Notes: a model not told the origin generated them from the sequence alone. A DNA stretch of 64,000 nt from Leeuwenhoekiella sp. MAR_2009_132 (GCF_000687915.1 NZ_JHZY01000004.1:317501-381500); one strand, 5' to 3'; shown: positions 54,403 to 63,395, numbered from the stretch's first letter. A program made the numbers and translations.

Positions 54403-55356
54403 TTAACTGAAAGCTAAACCTATAAACACGCAATAGGCAGCAAATAGAATAAACCCTTTCCAGCGGTTTAATTCTAATCGTAAGGGAAGATATCCCAGCG
54501 GCAAAAGAATAATGGCAAAACCTAATAACCAAAACATATTAGTATCTAGAATTCGATCATCAATTACCGGTATAGGAGTTATCACTGCCGTTAATCCTAA
54601 TACTGAAGCGATATTAAAAATATTAGACCCTATGAGGTTTCCTAACGAGATTGCCTTCTCCTTCTTTAAAGCTGCTATGATTGAAGCCGCAAGCTCTGGC
54701 ACACTCGTACCTATTGCAATAACAGTTACTGAAATTGCATAGTCGCTTATCCCTACAGATTCTGCTAATTCTTTAGCCCCCTGTACTAACCACTCTGATC
54801 CAAAATATAAAGCTACAGCACCAATAACTAACCAAACTGTAATTTTAAAATAGGAGGTTTTAGAGAGACCGGCATCAATTTCGTCATTTTGCCCTTCTTG
54901 AGTCGCTTGTGACTTTTTTGCCCTACGTATTAAAATAATGAGGTAAAAAACTAAAGATACCAGTAGAATAAATCCTTCTAGCTTTGAGATCGTACGGTCA
55001 TTCATAAGTGCCAGATAGAGTCCTAAAGAAAACAAAACCATAACCGGCCAGTTAAATTTAAAGAAATCATTATCTATTCCTAATGTAGAAATAATAGCCG
55101 TAAGCCCTAAAACCAATGCAATGTTTGCGATGTTACTCCCTATGACATTGCCCAAAGCGATATCTGGCGAACCGTCTAACGCTGCCTGTAAACTAACTAA
55201 TAATTCTGGAGACGAGGTGGCAAACGAAACTACTGTTAAGCCTATTACCATTTTAGACAGCTTAAGCTTAAAAGATAAACCCACAGAAGCTCTAACTAAA
55301 AACTCACCTCCTATAACCAGAAGCGTGAGACCCACCAAAATAAAAACAATACTCAT
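54403..55356 (-). CDS. Calcium/sodium antiporter (CaCA family)
   Basis: A 317-residue inner-membrane protein with about ten helices in two inverted halves. Each half carries the alpha-repeat signature: VSFATSSPELLVSL with GNVIGSNIANIALVLGL, and VIAIGTSVPELAASI with GNLIGSNIFNIASVLGL. This is the YrbG type of K+-independent Na+/Ca2+ exchanger. It is a single gene between the glutamine synthetase and folP genes. Confidence 0.94.
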   Translation of the reverse strand: MSIVFILVGLTLLVIGGEFLVRASVGLSFKLKLSKMVIGLTVVSFATSSPELLVSLQAALDGSPDIALGNVIGSNIANIALVLGLTAIISTLGIDNDFFKFNWPVMVLFSLGLYLALMNDRTISKLEGFILLVSLVFYLIILIRRAKKSQATQEGQNDEIDAGLSKTSYFKITVWLVIGAVALYFGSEWLVQGAKELAESVGISDYAISVTVIAIGTSVPELAASIIAALKKEKAISLGNLIGSNIFNIASVLGLTAVITPIPVIDDRILDTNMFWLLGFAIILLPLGYLPLRLELNRWKGFILFAAYCVFIGLAFS

Positions 55357-55460
55357 AAACCTTTTTTAATGCAGCGAAGATACATAACCAACCCATAAAA
55401 TGGAGAATATAGAAACCCATCCTAACTCAAGAAATAAGTGAACTTAATAAAGATTCCAAT

Positions 55461-56288
55461 TTAATTTGAAAGTACCTCTAGTAATTTTATAGCCTGCACG
55501 GCTTCTCTCACATCATGCACCCGCAGAATAGAAGCTCCCTTTTGCAAAGCGATAGTGTTAAGAACCGTTGTACCATTTAAAGCTTCCGCAGCAGAAATGT
55601 CAAGTGTTTTATAAATCATTCCTTTTCTGGAAATCCCAATTAGAAAAGGTAGACCCGTTATTTCAAACTTTTCAGCATTATTTAAAAGTTCAAAATTATG
55701 AGTACTGATTTTACCAAAACCAAATCCAGGGTCTAAAATAAGGTCATTTACACCTAATTCTCGAGCAGCGGCTACTCGTTCACTTAGATAAAAAAGCACT
55801 TCTTTGAGCACATCATCATAATACGCAAGACCTGCCATTGTTTGCGGAGTACCTTTCATATGCATCATAATGTAAGGCACTTGTAAGTCTGCAACTGTAG
55901 TAAGCATTTGCTCATCAAGCATACCTGCGGAAATATCATTTATTATTGCAGCACCTGTATCTATTGCTTTGCGCGCCACTTCAGCCCTAAAGGTATCTAT
56001 AGAAAGTAGGGTTGCAGGAAAATGTTTTAAAATAGACTCTATAACGGGTAACAGACGTTTTTGCTCTTCATCTACAGAAATATCTGTAGCTCCCGGCCTA
56101 GAACTGTATGCTCCTACATCAATAAAAGTAGCACCTTCTTTTAGCATTTTTTCTGTTTGATTCAATAGTTTAGAATCACTAGAGTAATTACCTCCATCAA
56201 AAAAAGAATCTGGGGTAACATTAAGAATTCCCATCACTTTCGGTTTTGAAAGATCTATAAGTGTTCCTTTACAGTTAATGCTTTTCAT
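55461..56288 (-). CDS. folP: Dihydropteroate synthase
   Basis: A 275-residue TIM-barrel enzyme that joins 6-hydroxymethyl-dihydropterin diphosphate and p-aminobenzoate in folate synthesis, the sulfonamide target. Motifs: VMGILNVTPDSFFDGG, VGAYSSRPGA, SIDTFRAEVA, IINDISAG, ILDPGFGFGK, ISRKGMI, and the final ILRVHDVREAV. It is divergent from the DUF1599 gene, an arrangement common in Bacteroidota. Confidence 0.97.
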   Translation of the reverse strand: MKSINCKGTLIDLSKPKVMGILNVTPDSFFDGGNYSSDSKLLNQTEKMLKEGATFIDVGAYSSRPGATDISVDEEQKRLLPVIESILKHFPATLLSIDTFRAEVARKAIDTGAAIINDISAGMLDEQMLTTVADLQVPYIMMHMKGTPQTMAGLAYYDDVLKEVLFYLSERVAAARELGVNDLILDPGFGFGKISTHNFELLNNAEKFEITGLPFLIGISRKGMIYKTLDISAAEALNGTTVLNTIALQKGASILRVHDVREAVQAIKLLEVLSN

Positions 56289-56443
56289 GAAAATGTACTA
56301 TGTTTTTTTAGATTGCTTATTTTAGGCGAAATTTACGCAAAATGAATGAGCCTCTTTCTTGAATCGATATTTATAGACTTCAAGAAATATACATTCAGAT
56401 ACAATTGAAGCACCAAAGCCCCTCGGGTAGTTAAACTATATTA

Positions 56444-56995
56444 ATGAAGCAGACTTCGACACAATACGACGCGGTAATTACCACCTGTCGTAATTTATTT
56501 TCTAAAAAAATGAATGACTACGGAAGTGCGTGGCGCATATTGAGACTTCCGTCATTGACAGATCAAATTTTTATTAAAGCACAACGTATACGTGGGCTTC
56601 AGCAAAATGCTGTACATAAAGTAGATGAAGACGAAGCTTCAGAATTTATAGGAATCATAAATTACTCGGTAATGGCGTTGATACAACTAGATCGTGGAGT
56701 GGTAGATCAACCCGATTTAGATCTTGATGAAGCGTTAAAGTTGTATGATAAACATGTAGCTATCACTAAAAATCTAATGGAAAATAAAAATCACGATTAT
56801 GGTGAGGCCTGGCGTGATATGCGTATTAGTTCATTAACAGATCTTATTTTACAAAAATTATTACGGGTAAAGCAAATAGAAGATAACAAAGGCAAAACCC
56901 TGGTTTCTGAAGGGATAGATGCAAATTACCAGGACATGCTTAACTACGCAGTATTTGCCTTAATATTAATGGAAGAAGGTTCCGCAAAACAATAA
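56444..56995 (+). CDS. DUF1599 protein with an internal duplication
   Basis: A 183-residue cytoplasmic protein of the DUF1599 family. It is made of two similar halves: residues about 8-85 (YDAVITTCRNLFSKKMNDYGSAWR, SLTDQIFIKAQRIRGLQ, IINYSVMALIQLD) and about 99-178 (YDKHVAITKNLMENKNHDYGEAWR, SLTDLILQKLLRVKQIE, MLNYAVFALILME). The function of the family is not known. The membrane-protein gene starts 4 bases after its stop. Confidence 0.93.
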   Translation: MKQTSTQYDAVITTCRNLFSKKMNDYGSAWRILRLPSLTDQIFIKAQRIRGLQQNAVHKVDEDEASEFIGIINYSVMALIQLDRGVVDQPDLDLDEALKLYDKHVAITKNLMENKNHDYGEAWRDMRISSLTDLILQKLLRVKQIEDNKGKTLVSEGIDANYQDMLNYAVFALILMEEGSAKQ

Positions 56996-56999
56996 AAAT

Positions 57000-58712
57000 T
57001 TGAAAAAACTAGTTGGTGTAATTCGCATTTTTGTAGGTATTCTCTTTATAATTTCAGGATTTATTAAACTCAATGATCCTGTAGGATTCTCTTTTAAGCT
57101 ACAGGAGTACTTCTCTCCAGATGTCTTAAATATGGAGTTTTTGAGTCCGTTTGCACTGGGACTTGCAATCTTGTTAGTTATCGTTGAGCTGGTTCTGGGA
57201 GTTGCATTAATTATAGGCTATTATAAAAAGCCTACGATGTGGCTTCTATTGCTCATGATCTTGTTTTTCACCTTCCTTACCTTCTATTCTGCCTATTTTA
57301 ATAAAGTGACAGACTGTGGTTGTTTTGGAGATGCGTTACCGCTTACCCCGTGGCAGTCGTTTTCAAAAGATGTAGTTTTATTAATTCTTATTTTGTTTTT
57401 GTTTTTCAATCTAAAACACATTCAGCCTTTCTTTTCTAATTTCGGTAGGTCTATTGTCATCTTTGCCACATTTATAGGATGCTTAAGTTTTGGATATTAT
57501 GTTTTAATGCACCTTCCGGTTTTTGACTTTAGAGCGTATAAAGTAGGTGTAAATATTCAGGAAGGAATGGAAATTCCTGAGGGAGCAGAGAAAGCCGTTT
57601 TTGACTACCACTGGAAATTTGACGTTAATGGTTCTCAAAAAATTATTACCACTCAAGGAGAATACCCCTCTTCTGAAGGAACGTTTCTAGGTGTAGAAAC
57701 CGAAGTTGTTACACAAGGTTATGTACCACCTATACACGATTTTACAATAGAAAAAGAAGGTGAGAATTATACTGAAGATTTTCTAAACACACCCAATCTC
57801 ATCGTAATTATAGCGTACGATATTAATAAAACAGAATGGAATGGCTGGCCGGTTATTAAGGAACTCACAAACGACGCATTAAAAAAGGGATATACCGTAA
57901 TTGGTCTTACATCTTCGGGCGAAAATGAGGTTAATGATCTCAAAGAAAAACAGAATATAAATTTTGATTTTTACTTTACAGACGCTACCGTTTTAAAAAC
58001 AATTGTACGCAGTAATCCCGGTATTTTAAAGTTACATAATGGTACAATTCTTCAAAAAAAACACTGGAACGATGCTAAAGAAATTGATCTTGAAGTTTTG
58101 CCAACTGCAAAATCTGCTCTCAATTTAGTATTAAAAAACAAATTAGACAGCATCTCGCGCTATGACCAATTGTATCGCCCTTTATTACAGGAATCAGATC
58201 CTGATAAACGTGAAAAACTTGCGCAGGATTTAGGTATCGCTAAAGAAGATTACACTGGTGATCTTTGGAAAAAACAGCGCATGATAGACACCAGTAATTT
58301 AAAAATTATTAAAACGATTTTAGATAATTACGGCTATCCCGGAAAATCATTAGTAGGCGAACCTACTAATCTTATCGCGCTTGAAGTGATACGGCACAAT
58401 CCTATTCAGATAGAAGAATATCTAGATCTATTTAAAAAAGCTGCGGCTCAGGGAGAAATCCCAATGACTCAAGTCGCTGCCTTAGAAGACAAGTATCTTA
58501 TGCAGCAACGCAAGGAACAACTGTACGGAACTCAAGCTCAGATTACAGCGGCAAACGGATTTTTCATTTGGCCAATAAAAGACCCTGAATCTGTAAATGA
58601 AAGACGTGCTGCAGCAGGTTTTACAAGTACTATTGAAGAATATGCTACAGATTTAATGGGCAAAAACGCTAGTTATAAGACATTAAAACTATCTGATATT
58701 AAAACGCTCTGA
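57000..58712 (+). CDS. DoxX/MauE-type membrane protein (BT_3928 family) with a DUF6624-like C-terminal domain
   Basis: A 570-residue protein beginning with a TTG codon at 57000, which is the first codon of a well-formed family start (KKLVGVIRIFVGILFIISG). Five membrane helices lie in residues about 5-175, with the MauE/DoxX-like VTDCGCFGDALPLTPWQ loop. About 180-345 is a soluble, thioredoxin-like part (NLIVIIAYDINKTEW) without a CxxC pair. About 390-510 resembles DUF6624 (MIDTSNLKIIKTILDNYGYPG, AALEDKYLMQQRKEQLYG). The last part is not usual in this family. It lies between the DUF1599 and ABC permease genes as one transcript. Confidence 0.85.
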   Translation: MKKLVGVIRIFVGILFIISGFIKLNDPVGFSFKLQEYFSPDVLNMEFLSPFALGLAILLVIVELVLGVALIIGYYKKPTMWLLLLMILFFTFLTFYSAYFNKVTDCGCFGDALPLTPWQSFSKDVVLLILILFLFFNLKHIQPFFSNFGRSIVIFATFIGCLSFGYYVLMHLPVFDFRAYKVGVNIQEGMEIPEGAEKAVFDYHWKFDVNGSQKIITTQGEYPSSEGTFLGVETEVVTQGYVPPIHDFTIEKEGENYTEDFLNTPNLIVIIAYDINKTEWNGWPVIKELTNDALKKGYTVIGLTSSGENEVNDLKEKQNINFDFYFTDATVLKTIVRSNPGILKLHNGTILQKKHWNDAKEIDLEVLPTAKSALNLVLKNKLDSISRYDQLYRPLLQESDPDKREKLAQDLGIAKEDYTGDLWKKQRMIDTSNLKIIKTILDNYGYPGKSLVGEPTNLIALEVIRHNPIQIEEYLDLFKKAAAQGEIPMTQVAALEDKYLMQQRKEQLYGTQAQITAANGFFIWPIKDPESVNERRAAAGFTSTIEEYATDLMGKNASYKTLKLSDIKTL

Positions 58713-59785
58713 TTACTTACATTCTAAATAAAATCGGTTATGCCCTGCTTACTCTATTTGGAGTAGTTACTGTGGTGTTTTTGTTATTTACCGTGCTTCC
58801 GGGAGACCCTGCGCGTATGATGCTTGATCAAAACGAAGATCCTCAGCAACTGGCGATTATTAAGCATAAATATGGTTTTGATCAACCCATATTAACGCAG
58901 TATGGGTACTATTTAAATGACTTATCCCCTATCTCAATACACAATAAATCTGGTGCAAATTATACCAGTTTATCCTCTGGTAAATACACGTATATCACAC
59001 TCATAACAACACGTGTTCACGCCATAGTTTTAAAAGAACCTTACTTAAGAGAGTCGTTTCAAAAAACAGGAAAAACCGTTGTTGAAGTTATTTCAGAAAC
59101 GCTACCAAATACTATAGTTCTTGCAGTGAGTGCAATTACACTTGCCATACTATTGGGTATTTTTTTAGGAATCGTATCTGCCAATGCTCGTGATACCTGG
59201 TTAGACAAATTTATACAGGTAATAAGTACACTGGGAATGAGTGTCCCCAGTTTTTTTAGCGCCATTCTATTTGCGTGGCTTTTTGGATATGTACTTCACA
59301 AGTATACAAATCTTAATATGACAGGAAGCCTTTATGAGATCGATGATTTTGGCGAAGCCATTACTATACAGTGGAAAAATATAGTATTGCCCGCTATTGT
59401 TTTAGGCATTCGGCCATTAGCTGTTGTCATTCAATTAATGCGTAATTCGCTTTTAGAGGTTTACAATCAGGAATATATACGTACGGCACAGGCAAAAGGC
59501 TTAAACAAATGGCAAATTGTATGGCGCCATGCCCTTAAAAATGCATTAAACCCGGTAGTTACAGCTGTTTCGGGTTGGTTTGCTTCGATGCTAGCGGGAG
59601 CCGTTTTTGTAGAATATATTTTTGGGTGGAATGGTTTGGGAAAAGAAATCGTTGATGCCTTAAATACACTAGACTTACCTATAATTATGGGATCTGTTTT
59701 AGTAATTGCAACGATGTTTATTCTCATAAACATTCTGGTTGACCTCATTTATGGACTTCTCGATCCTAAAGTACGTATTAGGTAG
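58709..59785 (+). CDS. ABC transporter permease (DppB/OppB family), apparent CTG start
   Basis: A 358-residue inner-membrane permease of the peptide/nickel type. It has the typical N-terminal helix leading to VLPGDPARM, the long periplasmic loop, and the late EAA-like loop EYIRTAQAKGLNKWQIVWRHALKNAL. The family start (ITYILNKIGYALLTLFGVV) is only in frame if translation begins at the CTG at 58709, which overlaps the preceding TGA as CTGA, or at the ATT at 58712. The first GTG (58772) would remove most of helix 1. No ATPase or binding protein is encoded next to it. Confidence 0.85.
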   Translation: MITYILNKIGYALLTLFGVVTVVFLLFTVLPGDPARMMLDQNEDPQQLAIIKHKYGFDQPILTQYGYYLNDLSPISIHNKSGANYTSLSSGKYTYITLITTRVHAIVLKEPYLRESFQKTGKTVVEVISETLPNTIVLAVSAITLAILLGIFLGIVSANARDTWLDKFIQVISTLGMSVPSFFSAILFAWLFGYVLHKYTNLNMTGSLYEIDDFGEAITIQWKNIVLPAIVLGIRPLAVVIQLMRNSLLEVYNQEYIRTAQAKGLNKWQIVWRHALKNALNPVVTAVSGWFASMLAGAVFVEYIFGWNGLGKEIVDALNTLDLPIIMGSVLVIATMFILINILVDLIYGLLDPKVRIR

Positions 59786-59998
59786 GTCAAATGTTGTAGA
59801 ATAGCCTTACTAACGTTAATTTTATAGCTTATTCTTATTTTAAGCATAGTCACTTTTTCACGATTTATTTTCCGCTTTGCGACCGTTTAATAAAAGCAAA
59901 TGTGCCGAAAATCTTCAGGAAAACTTTATAAAACTGAATTTAATAATAATATCACAACGTAATAGTTATTAATACAAACAACTACTAATCAAAATACA

Positions 59999-60748
59999 AT
60001 GAGAAAAAACATCGTAGCCGGTAACTGGAAAATGAATACAGATCTTGCTGAAACTCAAGATTTAATTTCAGACTTAAAGAAAATCGCTAAAACTTCTGAG
60101 GCAGAAGTTATAATTGCACCTCCCTATACTAATCTTTACAGTGCTTTTGAGGCTGTAAAAGGCTTAGATATAAGCGTAGCTGCTCAAAATATGCATCAAT
60201 CTGCTTCGGGTGCTTTTACCGGCGAGATAAGTGCAGGTATGTTAAAAAGTATTGGTATTAAAACAGTTATTTTAGGTCATAGTGAGCGTCGCGCGTATTT
60301 TGATGAAAAAGAAGATCTTTTAGCAGAAAAAGTAAATACTGCATTAGAAAATGATATGACGGTAATTTACTGTTTTGGAGAAGAATTAAAAGACCGAAAC
60401 TTTAGCGAGCATTTTGAAGTGGTAAATAAACAAATTAGTAATGCATTATTTCACTTAGATGCAGCTGCATGGAAAAATATAATATTAGCTTATGAGCCTG
60501 TTTGGGCAATAGGAACCGGTGAGACTGCCAGCCCTGATCAAGCTCAGGAAATGCACGCATTTATACGCAAAACCATTGCCGATGAGTACTCACAGGAAAT
60601 AGCTGATGAAGTTACCATTCTTTATGGTGGAAGTGTAAAACCTAACAATGCACAGGAAATTTTCTCAAAACCAGATGTTGACGGTGGTTTAATAGGTGGC
60701 GCTTCATTAAAAGCAGAAGATTTTATGGCAATTGTAAATGCATTTTAA
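59999..60748 (+). CDS. tpiA: Triose-phosphate isomerase
   Basis: A 249-residue TIM-barrel enzyme that interconverts dihydroxyacetone phosphate and glyceraldehyde-3-phosphate. The catalytic residues are in AGNWKMN (Lys), ILGHSERR (His) and AYEPVWAIGTG (Glu), and the phosphate-binding YGGSVKPNN and GGLIGGASL are intact. The 213 bases upstream hold no promoter that I recognise. prmA follows after 9 bases. Confidence 0.98.
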   Translation: MRKNIVAGNWKMNTDLAETQDLISDLKKIAKTSEAEVIIAPPYTNLYSAFEAVKGLDISVAAQNMHQSASGAFTGEISAGMLKSIGIKTVILGHSERRAYFDEKEDLLAEKVNTALENDMTVIYCFGEELKDRNFSEHFEVVNKQISNALFHLDAAAWKNIILAYEPVWAIGTGETASPDQAQEMHAFIRKTIADEYSQEIADEVTILYGGSVKPNNAQEIFSKPDVDGGLIGGASLKAEDFMAIVNAF

Positions 60749-60757
60749 TATATATTA

Positions 60758-61594
60758 ATGGCTGAAGCATATTCTGAGTATGAGTTTAAAGTAAATCCCG
60801 TAAACCCGGGGGTAGAAATACTCATTGCACAACTTGGCGAACTTGATTTTGAAAGTTTTGATGAGACCGAAGATGGCGTTAAAGCTTATATCGTATCCTC
60901 ATTAAATCGCAATGATTTACTTGAGAATATTTATATTCTCAAAAATCAGGAGTTTGAAATTAGTTATACTGTTAATCATATCGAACCTGTTAATTGGAAT
61001 GAGGAATGGGAAAAAAACTTTGAGCCCATAGAAGTTGATGGTATTTGCTCGGTTAGAGCACCTTTTCATCCTAAACCAGATACCGAGTATGATATTGTTA
61101 TTGAACCTAAAATGTCATTTGGTACAGGTCATCACGAGACCACACATTTGATGATTAAACATCTTTTAAAGCTAGATGTAACCGGCAAAAAAACTTTAGA
61201 TATGGGTTGTGGCACTGGTATTCTAGCAATACTCGCTGCTATGAAAGACGCTAAGCCGGTTGAGGCAATAGATATAGACCCGTGGTGTTATGAAAACACG
61301 GTAGAAAATGTAGAGCGAAACGGAGTGTCATTTATTGAAGCTTTTGAAGGAGATGTAAAACTTCTAGACGGCAAACAGTATGATTTAATAATCGCTAATA
61401 TTAATAGAAATATTCTTTTAGCAGATATACCAGCTTATGCAGGTTGTCTAAATCATACAGGTACTTTGCTTCTTAGCGGCTTTTATACCCAAGATATTCC
61501 TGCAATTACCGAAGTTTGTAATCAACATGGGCTAAATTTTATCATGAATTTTGAAAGAAATAATTGGGTAGCTTGTAAATTTGTAAAAAATTAA
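60758..61594 (+). CDS. prmA: Ribosomal protein L11 methyltransferase
   Basis: A 278-residue SAM-dependent methyltransferase. The substrate-recognition part is at the N-terminus, then MSFGTGHHETTHLM and the SAM motif LDMGCGTGILAILA, and the catalytic-type loop ANINRNILL. It methylates ribosomal protein L11. The order tpiA-prmA-clpS is a common flavobacterial arrangement. Confidence 0.95.
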   Translation: MAEAYSEYEFKVNPVNPGVEILIAQLGELDFESFDETEDGVKAYIVSSLNRNDLLENIYILKNQEFEISYTVNHIEPVNWNEEWEKNFEPIEVDGICSVRAPFHPKPDTEYDIVIEPKMSFGTGHHETTHLMIKHLLKLDVTGKKTLDMGCGTGILAILAAMKDAKPVEAIDIDPWCYENTVENVERNGVSFIEAFEGDVKLLDGKQYDLIIANINRNILLADIPAYAGCLNHTGTLLLSGFYTQDIPAITEVCNQHGLNFIMNFERNNWVACKFVKN

Positions 61595-61619
61595 AACCCT
61601 GAATTTAAGTTTTTTACAT

Positions 61620-61895
61620 ATGAGCACAAGAGAAAAGATTCAAGAAGAAGTAGATGTCCTCGAGGCCGAAGATCGAAATAATGAGATAATTGTTTATAAT
61701 GACGACGTTAATACCTTTGACCACGTTATAGAAACTTTAATACATGTGTGCGAGCATACGCCCATACAAGCAGAACAATGCTCACTCATTGTTCACTATA
61801 AAGGTAAATGTACCGTTAAAACAGGTAGTTACGATTATTTAGAACCCAGATGCAGCGCATTACTTGATGCGGGATTGAGCGCCGAAATCATCTGA
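61620..61895 (+). CDS. clpS: ATP-dependent Clp protease adaptor ClpS
   Basis: A 91-residue ClpS. The core IIVYNDDVNTFDHVIETL, the CEHTPIQAEQCSLIVHYKGKC helix-strand part and the YLEPRCSALLDAGLSAEI end match the family. The N-degron pocket residues (NDD and the following Thr) are present. It delivers N-end-rule substrates to ClpA/ClpC. A terminator follows within 50 bases. Confidence 0.96.
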   Translation: MSTREKIQEEVDVLEAEDRNNEIIVYNDDVNTFDHVIETLIHVCEHTPIQAEQCSLIVHYKGKCTVKTGSYDYLEPRCSALLDAGLSAEII

Positions 61896-61918
61896 AACTA
61901 ACTCAAATATAATTAATT

Positions 61919-61942
61919 AAAAGCCTCCTCTCAGAGGCTTTT
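61919..61942 (+). terminator. Terminator of the tpiA-prmA-clpS operon
   Basis: A 9-bp stem (61919-61927 with 61934-61942) over a 6-base loop, with a T run. Confidence 0.85.
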
Positions 61943-62065
61943 TCTTGTTAATTACTTACCGATTAAATCGATTCAGTCGATAATATGCAAACTTTTAACG
62001 TTTAAAGGTTTTCATATTAAGTTTTTTTTAATAGTTTTCAGAAATCATTAATAAAATTTAAATCT

Positions 62066-62932
62066 ATGTTAGTACACACATTTAGAAAAGCTGCTCTATT
62101 CAGCTTAGGTTGTTCTTTAGTTTTTGCCTCTTGTTCTGAAGATGCAACCGAAACTCCTGAAGTAGAAATGCAACAAACTGCTACACTTGAGGTGTCTCAG
62201 GCAATTCTTGATCAGGTTGAAGATTTAGGAATGAATACCCGATTTGTAAAATGGGATGATTTCTATTTTCCTGATGGCACTTCTGAACCCCGCCTATTCT
62301 TAGAAGAAGATGTTATCGTAACCCCAGAGCAATTAACCGCAATGGTCAATTTGACAAAAGTAGAAAAAGGTGCAACGCAGAGTAAACAATACAGAACTTC
62401 TGCTTTAGTATCTCAGGGACGTACTATATCTATAATAGGATATACCGGCGGAAACCAGGCACTAAGTACAAAAGAACGTACAGCATTACAGTGGGCAGTA
62501 GATAACTACAATAGATTAAGTGGCGTATCTATAAGCTTCAATCTAACCTTTGGTACAAACTATCAAAATAAAGATATGGTTGTTTACAATAATACTGTAA
62601 ATAACCCAAGTGGTGCAGGTGGGAGCGCAGGGTTTCCAAGTAATGGTTTACCCCATAAATTTGTTCAGATCTATGGTTTAGCAAATTATGATACAAATGT
62701 AGTAGAGCACGTTATTACGCACGAGATAGGACATTCTGTAGGTTTTAGACATACAGACTGGTTTAGCAGACAGAGTTGTGGAGATAATGTAAATGAAGGT
62801 GGAGATGTAAACTTAGTACCCGGTACACCTAGTGGTTATGATGCTACATCAATTATGTTAGCTTGCTTTAGCGCTAGTGAAGATGGTGAGTTTAATGCTA
62901 ATGATATTACCGCTTTAAATAACATGTACTAG
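62066..62932 (+). CDS. HEIGH-type zinc metallopeptidase lipoprotein (M57-like)
   Basis: A 288-residue lipoprotein (lipobox VFASC, Cys23). The zinc site HVITHEIGHSVGFRHTDW is the extended HExxHxxGxxH motif of the dual-action HEIGH peptidase family. A late Met (SIMLACFS) could form the Met-turn. Residues about 25-125 are probably a propeptide-like region. It stands alone between two terminators, so it is likely a single-gene transcript. The target is unknown. Confidence 0.9.
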   Translation: MLVHTFRKAALFSLGCSLVFASCSEDATETPEVEMQQTATLEVSQAILDQVEDLGMNTRFVKWDDFYFPDGTSEPRLFLEEDVIVTPEQLTAMVNLTKVEKGATQSKQYRTSALVSQGRTISIIGYTGGNQALSTKERTALQWAVDNYNRLSGVSISFNLTFGTNYQNKDMVVYNNTVNNPSGAGGSAGFPSNGLPHKFVQIYGLANYDTNVVEHVITHEIGHSVGFRHTDWFSRQSCGDNVNEGGDVNLVPGTPSGYDATSIMLACFSASEDGEFNANDITALNNMY

Positions 62933-62952
62933 TAAACAAAATACCCCTAGAG

Positions 62953-62985
62953 AAAGCCATTTAAAAATTAAATGGCTTTTTTTTT
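62953..62985 (+). terminator. Terminator of the metallopeptidase gene
   Basis: A perfect 12-bp stem (62953-62964 with 62968-62979) followed by a run of nine T residues. Confidence 0.88.
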
Positions 62986-62993
62986 AGTTTATT

Positions 62994-63024
62994 CTTGTAG
63001 ATAGTCAAAAAAGACTTATATTTG
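62994..63024 (+). promoter_or_regulatory. Promoter of tRNA-Arg
   Basis: CTTG (62994-62997), a 19-base spacer and TATATTTG (63017-63024), close to TTTG-N19-TAnnTTTG. It would start transcription about 40 bases before the tRNA. Confidence 0.7.
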
Positions 63025-63071
63025 CACCCGCAAAATGAGACAAATATATGTTGATTTTTTGCTGAAATAAA

Positions 63072-63145
63072 GGCCTTGTGGCGCAACTGAATAGCGCACC
63101 TGATTACGGCTCAGGAGGTTCCAGGTTTGAATCCTGGCAAGGTCA
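63072..63145 (+). tRNA. tRNA-Arg (anticodon ACG)
   Basis: A full cloverleaf can be drawn. The acceptor stem GGCCTTG pairs with CAAGGTC (one G-U), D stem GCGC/GCGC, anticodon stem CCTGA/TCAGG with loop TTACGGC, and T stem CCAGG/CCTGG. The anticodon ACG is at 63106-63108. The T loop is TTTGAAT instead of TTCGAAT, and the D loop has GA where GG is usual. CCA is not encoded in full. Confidence 0.95.
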
Positions 63146-63150
63146 CAAAA

Positions 63151-63185
63151 TTTAAAACCACACTTTTTAAAGTGTGGTTTTTTTG
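63151..63185 (+). terminator. Terminator after tRNA-Arg
   Basis: AAACCACACTTT and AAAGTGTGGTTT form a long, near-perfect stem with a T run directly behind the tRNA gene. Confidence 0.85.
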
Positions 63186-63364
63186 TTTATCATATTTTCA
63201 TACCTAATAATTTAGAACTCAAAGTCTGTATAAATTTTAGTTCAAAAAGTGAAGTATTGTCAATCTGTTGCGTTAGCTTAATAAGAAGCGCCACATTTTT
63301 TAAAAATAATTTTAGTAATTTTCTAAAAGAGCTTCCGAAGAAAATCTTCTAAAAGCCACCTAAA

Positions 63365-63395
63365 ATTGATGTATCGCTCAACTTAGCTATATTTC
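63365..63395 (+). promoter_or_regulatory. Promoter of the porin gene
   Basis: ATTG (63365-63368), 19 bases, then TATATTTC (63388-63395): one mismatch in each box compared with TTTG-N19-TAnnTTTG, with the start codon 25 bases further on. Confidence 0.5.

Noticed and set aside
54512..55369. Open frames on the plus strand within the antiporter gene
   Set aside because: They mirror the strongly conserved membrane protein on the other strand and have no family features.
61967..61981. ATCGA-TTCAG-TCGAT palindrome upstream of the metallopeptidase gene
   Set aside because: It has central spacing unlike the LacI sites, is not repeated in the window and is likely by chance in this composition.
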